A DNA stretch of 64,000 nt from Luteolibacter rhizosphaerae (lineage in GTDB: Bacteria; Verrucomicrobiota; Verrucomicrobiia; Verrucomicrobiales; Akkermansiaceae): the NCBI RefSeq assembly GCF_025950095.1, contig NZ_JAPDDR010000002.1:186001-250000 (forward strand), read 5' to 3'. Under the pieces are notes generated by a model that worked only from the letters and a program-made list of their open reading frames with translations, was not told the DNA's origin and searched no databases. Of this stretch, positions 54,301 to 60,970 are shown in pieces; positions within the stretch are counted from its first letter, which is position 1; every line of letters starts with the position of its first letter. A program made the position numbers and the translations under genes.

Positions 54301-54642
54301 CTAGCTGCGCTTGCTTGAGGGGTCGTGGCCCCAGTTCATGAGGCTGTAGCGCCAAGGAGTATCCGAAACGTCTCCGGAAGGGCGCTGGGCGAGGTGGCGG
54401 TGAACGTAGCCGACGACCTTGCGCATGTGGCGCAGATCACCCTCGGTGAGATCGTCCTGTTTCTTGCCGAGGAGCTTGATGATGCGGCGACCGGAGCGGT
54501 GACCGACAGATTCGCCGCCGGAGCCCTTGTAGCCGACGGCCTTTGACTCATCGGTGGCGAGCCACTTTTCCAAGCGGGCCGTGCTCATGTTCACGGCTTT
54601 CTTGAAGTCGGCCACGGTTTCCTTTTGGGCGGTGGCGGTCAT
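54301..54642 (-). CDS. DUF3140 family small protein
   Basis: 113 residues from ATG 54642. The family pattern is clear: VADFKKAVNMSTARLEKWLA, then GGESVGHRSGRRIIKLLGKK, and DLTEGDLRHMRKVVGYVHRH ending with DTPWRYSLMNWGHDP. DUF3140 proteins are small and of unknown function. Its start overlaps the stop of the DUF2945 gene by 4 bp, and these two families are often found together in actinobacteria and other soil bacteria. Confidence 0.88.
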   Translation of the reverse strand: MTATAQKETVADFKKAVNMSTARLEKWLATDESKAVGYKGSGGESVGHRSGRRIIKLLGKKQDDLTEGDLRHMRKVVGYVHRHLAQRPSGDVSDTPWRYSLMNWGHDPSSKRS

Positions 54643-54860
54643 TTCGATTTCGCCTTCTTGAGCGCCTCCGGTTTGTGGGCGGCTTGCTTGCCGGTCTTCT
54701 CGCTGGTGACGAGGTACTCGGGATTTGCGGTGGAGGCCGCCACTTGGTGGCCCTTGATCTTCCGGGGTGAAGTGAGTTTTTTCTCCACCTTGCCGGAGGT
54801 CCTGCCGTGGGATGTTTCCCATTCGACGCGATCGCCTTTGCGGAATGATTTCTTGGCCAT
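54639..54860 (-). CDS. DUF2945 (hypervirulence-associated Tudor-like) protein
   Basis: 73 residues from ATG 54860; upstream in-frame starts lie in the intergenic region. It begins SFRKGDRVEWETSHGRTSGK and continues KKLTSPRKIKGHQVAASTAN then PEYLVTSEKTGKQAAHKPEA with a basic tail, the usual DUF2945 pattern with a Tudor-like fold. The role in bacteria is unknown. It is coupled to the DUF3140 gene by ATGA overlap. Confidence 0.88.
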   Translation of the reverse strand: MAKKSFRKGDRVEWETSHGRTSGKVEKKLTSPRKIKGHQVAASTANPEYLVTSEKTGKQAAHKPEALKKAKSK

Positions 54861-55035
54861 GCCTGTTTTCTCGCAAAGGGCATACCAACGCCGAGAGCAG
54901 GTGGATCCAAGGTTCCGAGGTCTGCGATAAGGGGGCTCTGCGGCAAACTGCATCGCGGGATTGCAGGGCGCGATGGCGGAAGCGATCCCAAACTCCGTTT
55001 GCACGGGCGGTGCTCCGGCTTTTCCTTGACCGGCC

Positions 55036-56139
55036 ATGAACTCCATAACCCGCCGCCATGCCCTCCGCCTCGGTGCCGCTGCCAGTGCCGCTCCTTTCCT
55101 GAATCTTCGTGCCCAAGAAGGCGGTGGAAAGAAGCTCGGGGTGGCACTGCTGGGACTGGGCGACTACGCGACGAAGCAACTGGGTCCGGCGTTGAAGAAG
55201 ACCGGCAACGCGCGCTTGGCGGGAATCATCACCGGCTCGGCCGACAAGGTGCCGACTTGGCAAAAGGAATACGAGATCCCGGACGGAAGCGTTTATGACT
55301 ACCAAACGCTGGAGAAGATCGCGGACAACAAGGACATCGATATCGTCTATGTGGTCACGCCTACCGCGCTGCATGCGGAGTATGCGATCCGGGCGCTGGA
55401 GGCGGGCAAGCATGTGATCTGCGAGAAGCCGATGGCACCGACGCCGGAAGACTGTGCACGCATGATCAAGACGGCGGCGGACAAGAGTCGAACCCTGCAG
55501 ATCGGGTATCGGCTTCACTGGGATCCTTTTCACCTGAAGCTGATGGAGGCGATCAAGACGAAGGAGTTCGGCGAGTGGAAGTCGATCGATGTTTCGGATG
55601 CGGGACGGATGAATGATTTCACGCGGCACAATGCGTGGCGGGTGGACAAGGAACTGGGGATTGCGGGCGCGCTCTACGACTTGGGGGTGTACTGCGTGCA
55701 GGCGGCGCTTTATTCGGCGCAGGAACATCCGCTAAAGGTGACGGCGAAGAGCTGGACCGAACGCGAGAAGGAATTCAGCGAGGTGCCGGAGCATTGGGAG
55801 TGGGAGCTGGAATTCTCCGGCGGCCGAAAGGCGAAGGGCTTCGCCAGCTACGGAAAGAATGGCAACCACGTGAAGGTGGAGGCGGAGAAGGGTCTGATCC
55901 AGATCGAGCCGGCCTATGGTTACGGCGGCCAGAAAGGTAGCACTCCGGCAGGGGCGATGGACTTCCAGCACGTCTTCCAGCAGCAGCTTCAGATCGAAGG
56001 GCAAGTGGAGGCGATCCTGAGCGGCAAGCCGAGCAAGGTGCCGGGCGAGATGGGACAGCGGGATATCGAGGTGATCCGCGGCATCATGGAGGCGGCGGAA
56101 AGCGGCAAGGCGCACGAGTTCGGGAAATTCGCCTACTGA
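55036..56139 (+). CDS. Tat-exported Gfo/Idh/MocA family oxidoreductase (GFOR-like)
   Basis: 367 residues. The twin-arginine signal is SITRRHALRLGAAASAAPFL. The NAD(P)-binding fold begins KLGVALLGLGDYATKQLGPA, with AGKHVICEKPMAPTPEDCAR as the conserved EKP motif. The C-terminal domain has LQIGYRLHWDPFHLKLMEAI and AGALYDLGVYCVQAALYSAQ with the family's DxGxYxxQ. The sequence resembles the glucose-fructose oxidoreductase group, which is exported with tightly bound NADP. In this phylum such proteins are numerous and many lack assigned substrates. Confidence 0.9.
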   Translation: MNSITRRHALRLGAAASAAPFLNLRAQEGGGKKLGVALLGLGDYATKQLGPALKKTGNARLAGIITGSADKVPTWQKEYEIPDGSVYDYQTLEKIADNKDIDIVYVVTPTALHAEYAIRALEAGKHVICEKPMAPTPEDCARMIKTAADKSRTLQIGYRLHWDPFHLKLMEAIKTKEFGEWKSIDVSDAGRMNDFTRHNAWRVDKELGIAGALYDLGVYCVQAALYSAQEHPLKVTAKSWTEREKEFSEVPEHWEWELEFSGGRKAKGFASYGKNGNHVKVEAEKGLIQIEPAYGYGGQKGSTPAGAMDFQHVFQQQLQIEGQVEAILSGKPSKVPGEMGQRDIEVIRGIMEAAESGKAHEFGKFAY

Positions 56140-56169
56140 GGGATCGCGCCCGAAAAAAGTTTCAGGGAA

Positions 56170-56196
56170 TGTCGATCCGGTGGGCCGCCGTTCGAC
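56170..56196 (+). promoter_or_regulatory. ECF42-like promoter of the DGPF gene
   Basis: TGTCGA (56170-56175) and CGAC (56193-56196) are 17 nt apart, matching the -35/-10 pattern reported for ECF42 sigma factors, whose usual partners are DGPF genes. The predicted start of RNA is near 56202, 21 nt before the ATG. Confidence 0.6.
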
Positions 56197-56198
56197 TC

Positions 56199-56213
56199 AT
56201 GGGTGAACCCCAT
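56199..56213 (+). other. 5' leader hairpin of the DGPF transcript
   Basis: ATGGG (56199-56203) and CCCAT (56209-56213) form a 5-bp stem with loop TGAAC, at the predicted start of the RNA. Short and only suggestive. Confidence 0.35.
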
Positions 56214-56222
56214 ACCACGGAC

Positions 56223-56594
56223 ATGAAATACCTGATGAAGATTATCAACGCCGACCCGACGATCTTTGCCGCGCTGGGCAAGGAGGAGCGGAACGAGATT
56301 CATCGCGAGTGCGGTGCTTGGCATGAAGAGCTGGAGAAGAAAGGCCAGACACTCTTTGCTGCGGCGCTGCAGCCTGCGGAAACGGCCACCACGTTGCGCC
56401 ACAGCGGCGGAAAGGTGGTGGTGACAGACGGGCCCTTCGCGGAAGCGAAGGAAGTGCTGGGAGGCTTCGAGGTGTTGGAATGTGCGGATCTGGATGAGGC
56501 GATGGCGATCGCGAAACGCTTCCCGGCGCTGAAGTCGGGCATGGCGGTGGAGCTGCTGCCGCTGGTGCCGGACGGAGGCTGTATGGAAGATTAA
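56223..56594 (+). CDS. YCII/DGPF family protein
   Basis: 123 residues from ATG 56223; an in-frame ATG at 56169 overlaps the promoter-like element and was rejected. The family's defining motif is intact (VVVTDGPFAEAKEVLGGFEV, DGPF at residues 69-72), as are the N-terminal KYLMKIINADP and the helical AAWHEEL-like region. DGPF proteins form a ferredoxin-like barrel and are the typical targets of ECF42 sigma factors. Here no ECF42 gene is adjacent, although its promoter pattern is. The function is unknown. Confidence 0.92.
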   Translation: MKYLMKIINADPTIFAALGKEERNEIHRECGAWHEELEKKGQTLFAAALQPAETATTLRHSGGKVVVTDGPFAEAKEVLGGFEVLECADLDEAMAIAKRFPALKSGMAVELLPLVPDGGCMED

Positions 56595-56602
56595 ATGATA
56601 TG

Positions 56603-56657
56603 GGCGCGGCATCGCTATCCCTGCGCAAAAGCCCTATTATTACGTGAATGCCGCGCC
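56603..56657. repeat. 10-bp inverted repeat with 35-nt spacer
   Basis: GGCGCGGCAT (56603-56612) and ATGCCGCGCC (56648-56657) are perfect reverse complements. They lie between the DGPF stop and the lyase-like start and could end one transcript or regulate the other. Confidence 0.5.
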
Positions 56658-56711
56658 TAACGGGGGAAACTATTCCTTGAAAATATGCCCATTTGATTGT
56701 CTTTAAGGGAC

Positions 56712-58757
56712 ATGTATCTTTTTCAACTTGGAACGAATCGTCGCCATACGGTTCCGGGATTGATGGGAATTTTCGGGATGATGGTCGCCTCGGCCTTCGC
56801 GGGAGATCCCTTGCCGAGTCCATCGCAGGCCGCGGTGGATGCGGCGAAGGCGTGCCAGCTGATCAGCTTCAACCGGGATTTCTCGGGTGGGGCGCACACC
56901 AACGGGGCGTGGTTCGGGGGTGCCAACATCACGCTGGCGGTGGCAAGCTATGCGGGGAATACCAGCGGTGACGCGCGCCTGCTGGAGCAGATCCGGCACA
57001 CGCTGACGCCGGGGAACGAACCGACCTGCAACGGCGGCTATCCGGCCCAGCACGAGCGGCATGCCACGGGGATGTTCGTGATCGTGAAGAACACGCCGCG
57101 AATCTGGGACCAGCTCACTGCGGGGGAGAAGACGCGGATCGATCTGATCATGAAAGCGGCGCTGGTCGCGAATGCCTTCACCACCTGCGACAATAATCCG
57201 TATGTGAAGGCGGATGCTCAGGAGTATGCGCTGGATGGCGACGACAACCTGAACCGCGATTGGAACCCGAACTACCGGGAGGGGATGATCGGCGGGGTGC
57301 TGACCGGTTTCGCCTACTTCGGCGGAGCGGCTCCGACACAGGCGATTCTCACGAACTACAATCACGCGGCCTTCGTGGCGGAACTCGGCGCGAACAACCT
57401 GCCGAACATCCGCGAGACCTTCAATTGGAAGGCGGCGAATCCGACCTCGAAGGCGCCCTCCGGCAGCACGATCGAAGCGGCGGTGGATACTTATAAGTAT
57501 TACGGGTCCACGCTGACGGACCACATGAAGATTTATCAGGCGCTGGTGAACGACACCTATGGCCGCAATGTGAACGCCGGCCTGAACAACGGTGCAGGCA
57601 TCGATGGTGCGGGCAAGATCGTGAGCGGTGCCGACACGCTGCCGAACAAAGGTGTGCTCGGGATGCTGAAGGAGTTCAATGCGACCGATGCGAACGGGGC
57701 GCGGAGTTCCTGGGTTTATGCCTTCGACGGTTATCGTCCACACCTGACCAATCAGCTCGCGCTGATCACGAGCGGATTTTGGGATAAGAGCGGTAGCATC
57801 GCGCAGGGTGCGGTGACCCGGATGAACATCGGGAATACCGATCTTTGGTACAAGGCGGAGAAGGGCTACATCGGCTATGCCAAGGGCAAAGCGCAGAACA
57901 CGGTGGACTATCCGTCCTACGGGCCGAGCCGTGGCTTCACCTACAACCGCTCGTTGTGGGACGATGTGCTGAAGGTCTATCACGGTCTGTCCGGAGGGAC
58001 TGATCCAGATCCGGATCCCGATCCGGAACCGCCTGCCTTCCCTGCCGGAACGCGGATGCTTACGAGCACGGCGACACCGCTGCGGGCCAGTGCGGCCTCT
58101 GCGGGTACGGTGGTTGGCACGATGGCCTTGGGCTCTTACGGCACCGTGCTGGGTGGTCCGGTCGTGGCGGATGGCATCACCTGGTGGCAGGTCTATTCGG
58201 ACAACGGACTGACTGGCTGGATCAATGCGGCGCACTTCTCCGCGGCACCGGCCTCGGAGTACTTGAACACGGCGAATGGCGGCTGGCAGGTTCGCTCGAT
58301 CCCCGCGCAGACGGGGACCTTCACGATCTCCTTCAACATGCGGCCCTCGGCGACGAACATCGATGCGCTCACGGGGCTTTCGGCATCGACGCCATCGGCT
58401 TTCAGCCATCTTGCGGCTGTGGTCCGCTTCGGGCCTACGGGAGTGTTCGATGCCCGGAACGGGGGCGGCTATGCGGCGGCCAACGTTCTGAGCTATCAAG
58501 CCGGGGTGACCTACCGGGTGCAGATGACGGTGAATGTCACGGCGCGGACTTATTCGGCCACGGTCACGCCGCCGAATGGGACGCCGGTGACGATCGCGAA
58601 CAACTACGCTTTCCGCACCGAACAAGCGTCGGTGACAAGCCTCTCCTACATCTCGGCTTCGGCCTCGATCGGCACGCATACCACCTCGGGGATCGTGCTG
58701 CAGGGGGCCAGCTCGCCACCATCCGCACCTACCGGGCTGCGGATCGTGGAGAACTAG
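56712..58757 (+). CDS. Secreted lyase-like protein with SH3-type domain and C-terminal beta domain
   Basis: 681 residues from ATG 56712; the signal peptide has an RR n-region and core GLMGIFGMMVASAFA. Residues about 35-420 are helical and resemble an alpha/alpha-barrel of alginate-lyase or heparinase type: WFGGANITLAVASYAG, CNGGYPAQHERHATGMFVIV, LDGDDNLNRDWNPNYREGMI, and YKYYGSTLTDHMKIYQALVN. No family is certain. A linker of alternating Asp and Pro (DPDPDPDPEPP) precedes an SH3-like domain (MLTSTATPLRASAASAGTVV, ITWWQVYSDNGLTGWINAAH), and the last 160 residues are a beta-rich domain like those in carbohydrate-active proteins (FTISFNMRPSATNIDALTGL). It is probably a polysaccharide-binding or -cleaving enzyme. 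Confidence 0.7.
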   Translation: MYLFQLGTNRRHTVPGLMGIFGMMVASAFAGDPLPSPSQAAVDAAKACQLISFNRDFSGGAHTNGAWFGGANITLAVASYAGNTSGDARLLEQIRHTLTPGNEPTCNGGYPAQHERHATGMFVIVKNTPRIWDQLTAGEKTRIDLIMKAALVANAFTTCDNNPYVKADAQEYALDGDDNLNRDWNPNYREGMIGGVLTGFAYFGGAAPTQAILTNYNHAAFVAELGANNLPNIRETFNWKAANPTSKAPSGSTIEAAVDTYKYYGSTLTDHMKIYQALVNDTYGRNVNAGLNNGAGIDGAGKIVSGADTLPNKGVLGMLKEFNATDANGARSSWVYAFDGYRPHLTNQLALITSGFWDKSGSIAQGAVTRMNIGNTDLWYKAEKGYIGYAKGKAQNTVDYPSYGPSRGFTYNRSLWDDVLKVYHGLSGGTDPDPDPDPEPPAFPAGTRMLTSTATPLRASAASAGTVVGTMALGSYGTVLGGPVVADGITWWQVYSDNGLTGWINAAHFSAAPASEYLNTANGGWQVRSIPAQTGTFTISFNMRPSATNIDALTGLSASTPSAFSHLAAVVRFGPTGVFDARNGGGYAAANVLSYQAGVTYRVQMTVNVTARTYSATVTPPNGTPVTIANNYAFRTEQASVTSLSYISASASIGTHTTSGIVLQGASSPPSAPTGLRIVEN

Positions 58758-58807
58758 GGCACGATCCGGGATAGGATTCCGGCGCGGTCTTGCGTAGAGT
58801 GGAGCGC

Positions 58808-59482
58808 ATGAAACGAATCGCCGCCGTGCTCGTCCTGTTGTTAGGAGCTGTGGTCCAAGCCGTTCAGGACCCGGCTCCGGTCCGCTTTGTGAAGGAGATC
58901 GAAGCCTTTGATGCCGCGGATGAGAAGACTCCGCCGCCGACGGGTGGAATCGTTTTCATTGGTAGCTCGAGCATCCGTCTGCTGGACATCCCGAAGTATT
59001 TTCCGGGGATCGAGGCGCTGAACCGGGGCTTCGGCGGTGCTCATATCTCGGATGTGAATCACTATCTCGAGCGCTGCCTGCTGCGTTACGAGCCGTCGCT
59101 GGTGGTCTTCTACTGCGGGGGGAACGACCTGTGGGACAAGAAGTCTCCGGACCAGGTGGAGGCGGACTTCAAGCAGTTCCGGACGCGCTTGTTCCAACGC
59201 GCGCCGAAGGCGAAGCTGCTGGTGCTGGCGGTGCGGCCGAGCCCGGCGCGGATCTCGATCCGCAAGGAGGAGCAAAACCTGAACGAGCGTTTCCAGAAGG
59301 CGGCGCAGGAGGATGAGCGGATCACCTACGTGGCGGGATCCTGTGATCGCTATCTGGATGAAGCGGGCAAGCCGATCCCGAAGTATTTCGTGGAGGACGG
59401 CCTGCACATGAGCCCGGCGGGGTATGAGGTATGGAAGGAGATTCTCACGCCGCTGCTGAGCGTGCCGGCGGGAGCGCGCTGA
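58808..59482 (+). CDS. Secreted SGNH/GDSL hydrolase
   Basis: 224 residues from ATG 58808 with a short signal peptide (RIAAVLVLLLGAVVQA). SGNH blocks: GGIVFIGSSSIRLLDIP (Ser), LNRGFGGAHISDVNHYLER (Gly), VVFYCGGNDLWDKKSPDQVE (Asn), and VEDGLHMSPAGYEVWKEIL (Asp/His). This is a close match to the small secreted SGNH esterases common in Verrucomicrobia and Bacteroidetes, which act on acetylated carbohydrates or lipids. It follows the lyase-like gene by 50 bp on the same strand and may act on the same polymer. Confidence 0.9.
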   Translation: MKRIAAVLVLLLGAVVQAVQDPAPVRFVKEIEAFDAADEKTPPPTGGIVFIGSSSIRLLDIPKYFPGIEALNRGFGGAHISDVNHYLERCLLRYEPSLVVFYCGGNDLWDKKSPDQVEADFKQFRTRLFQRAPKAKLLVLAVRPSPARISIRKEEQNLNERFQKAAQEDERITYVAGSCDRYLDEAGKPIPKYFVEDGLHMSPAGYEVWKEILTPLLSVPAGAR

Positions 59483-59503
59483 AGAAAATTTCTTCGCCAC
59501 CCG

Positions 59504-59530
59504 TGTCACGTTCGTCGGGGCTATGTCGTC
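59504..59530 (+). promoter_or_regulatory. ECF41-type promoter
   Basis: TGTCACG (59504-59510), 16 nt, then CGTC (59527-59530) matches the known ECF41 target promoter (TGTCAC-N17-CGTC). It lies 30 bp before the carboxymuconolactone decarboxylase ATG, the gene expected to be the target of the neighbouring sigma factor. Confidence 0.8.
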
Positions 59531-59536
59531 CGTGAT

Positions 59537-59555
59537 GGTGAGCCGACGGCTCACC
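59537..59555 (+). other. 5' leader hairpin of the ECF41 operon transcript
   Basis: GGTGAGCC (59537-59544) and GGCTCACC (59548-59555) form a perfect 8-bp stem with a 3-nt loop, starting about 7 nt after the -10 element, so the RNA would begin with this hairpin and be followed by the ATG 6 nt later. Confidence 0.6.
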
Positions 59556-59560
59556 AGAAG

Positions 59561-60019
59561 ATGAAATCACGAATCAATCACTACACGGCCGACCCCGCTT
59601 CCTTCCAAGCCATGCTTGCGCTCGAGAAGCATGTGACCACCAACGAGCTACCCTACAATCTGCGGGAACTGATCAAGCTGAGGGCCTCGCAGATCAACGG
59701 CTGCGCCTACTGCGTGGACATGCACTCGAAGGACTTGCGCAAGAGCGGGGAGAGCGAGCAACGGTTGAACCTGCTCTGTGTCTGGCGGGAGTCGCCGCTC
59801 TTCACGGAGAAGGAGCGGGCCGCGCTGGCATGGACGGAGGCGGTAACGCTGGTGGCGCAGAGCCAGGTGCCGGACGAAGCGTATGCGGAATTTTCCCGCC
59901 ATTTCACCGAGCAGGAGCAGGTGCAGATCACCCTGCTGATCGGTACGATCAACATCTGGAATCGTCTGGCGATATCGTTCCGGGCGGTTCACCCTGTGGC
60001 GGCCGCTGCCGCCGCATGA
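59561..60019 (+). CDS. Carboxymuconolactone decarboxylase family (AhpD-like) protein
   Basis: 152 residues. The AhpD-fold redox motif is INGCAYCVDMHSKDLRKSGE, with Cys near 48 and 51 and His near 55; TPAL-like conserved positions include LRELIKLRASQ and FTEKERAALAWTEAVTLV. Proteins of this fold have peroxidase or alkylhydroperoxidase-type activity. This gene is the typical target of ECF41 sigma factors, and an ECF41 promoter lies directly upstream. The sigma gene overlaps its stop (ATGA), so the two form an operon. This is the 'COE' gene of the classic ECF41 arrangement. Confidence 0.95.
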   Translation: MKSRINHYTADPASFQAMLALEKHVTTNELPYNLRELIKLRASQINGCAYCVDMHSKDLRKSGESEQRLNLLCVWRESPLFTEKERAALAWTEAVTLVAQSQVPDEAYAEFSRHFTEQEQVQITLLIGTINIWNRLAISFRAVHPVAAAAAA

Positions 60020-60882
60020 TGATGGAGAACTCCGCCACGATCTTCGAGGAACAACGCTCCTTCCTGCACTCGCTTGCCTATCGCATGCTGGGCAGTTCCG
60101 CCGATGCCGATGACATTGTGCAGGAGGCCTGGCTGCGCTGGGCGGGTGTGCCCTTGGCAGAGGTCGATTCGCCGCGCTCTTTCCTCGGCAAGACGGTGAC
60201 GCGGCTGTGCCTGGACCAGCTCAAGTCGGCGCGGGTGAAGCGCGAGACCTATGTCGGGCCGTGGCTGCCCGAACCGATTGCGGAGGAGCCGGGGGATGCG
60301 AGCAGCGATGACGTGTCCTATGCGATGCTGCATGCGATGGAGCGCCTGAGTCCGCTGGAGCGGGCGGCCTTTCTCTTGCACGATGTCTTCGGGGAGTCCT
60401 TCGAGGAGATTGGAAATTTCCTCTCCAAGGATGCGGCGGCCTGCCGTCAGCTTGCGTCGCGCGCGCGGAAGCATCTGCGCGCCGAGGCACCACGCCATCA
60501 GGTGGATCCCGGCGAGGGGAAGAGGCTGGCAATGGCTTTCCTGCAAGCGGCGCGCGGCGGGGATCTGGCGGCCTTGAAGGAGCTGCTGTTGCCGGAGGCG
60601 ATCCTTTACTCGGATGGTGGCGGTATCGTGCGGGCGGCGCTGCTGCCAATCTACGGCAACGATCGTATTTCGCGGATGTACGATAGCCTGACGCGGCGGA
60701 ATTTGATCCCGACGGAGGTGCGGGAGGTGAGATACAATGGCTTGGACGGATTGATCTACATTCTGGACGGGCAGATCACGGACTTGCTCTTGTTCGAGCC
60801 GCAGGACGGTAAGATCGGGCGGATGTATGCGCATAGGAATCCGGAGAAGCTGGCGCGGATCTTCGGGGTCGGGAGTGTTTAA
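60016..60882 (+). CDS. ECF41 group RNA polymerase sigma factor
   Basis: 288 residues; ATG 60016 overlaps the upstream stop. Sigma-2 begins FLHSLAYRMLGSSADADDIV, and sigma-4 is at about 105-160 (LSPLERAAFLLHDVFGESFE, CRQLASRARKHLRAE). The C-terminal SnoaL-like extension carries the three signatures of the ECF41 group: WLPEP (residues 83-87, in the linker), DGGG (200-203) and NPEKL (275-279). In this group the extension replaces an anti-sigma factor and both supports and limits activity. All signatures are intact, so the module is probably functional. Confidence 0.95.
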   Translation: MMMENSATIFEEQRSFLHSLAYRMLGSSADADDIVQEAWLRWAGVPLAEVDSPRSFLGKTVTRLCLDQLKSARVKRETYVGPWLPEPIAEEPGDASSDDVSYAMLHAMERLSPLERAAFLLHDVFGESFEEIGNFLSKDAAACRQLASRARKHLRAEAPRHQVDPGEGKRLAMAFLQAARGGDLAALKELLLPEAILYSDGGGIVRAALLPIYGNDRISRMYDSLTRRNLIPTEVREVRYNGLDGLIYILDGQITDLLLFEPQDGKIGRMYAHRNPEKLARIFGVGSV

Positions 60883-60913
60883 CCGCGAGCAGAGGCGATG
60901 GGTGGAAAAGAAA

Positions 60914-60942
60914 CACCCCCGCCGGAGGAGCCGACGGGGGTG
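60914..60942 (-). terminator. Terminator after the giant repeat protein gene
   Basis: CACCCCCG and CGGGGGTG form an 8-bp outer stem, with CGG/CCG inside around a 5-nt loop. On the reverse strand it is followed by TTTCTTTT. It lies 29 bp past the stop at 60971 and may also end the sigma operon (stop 60882). Confidence 0.75.
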
Positions 60943-60970
60943 ATGGGAAGATCCTGATGGACCGGGATTC

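Noticed and set aside
54301-55728. 475-codon reverse open frame
   Set aside because: Most of it is antisense to the Gfo/Idh/MocA gene; only the last 113 codons (54301-54642) are a real gene, DUF3140.
56703-58679. 658-codon open frame on the reverse strand
   Set aside because: Exactly antisense to the secreted lyase-like gene; its product is extremely Arg/His-rich, without domains or signal peptide, a shadow of high-GC coding sequence.
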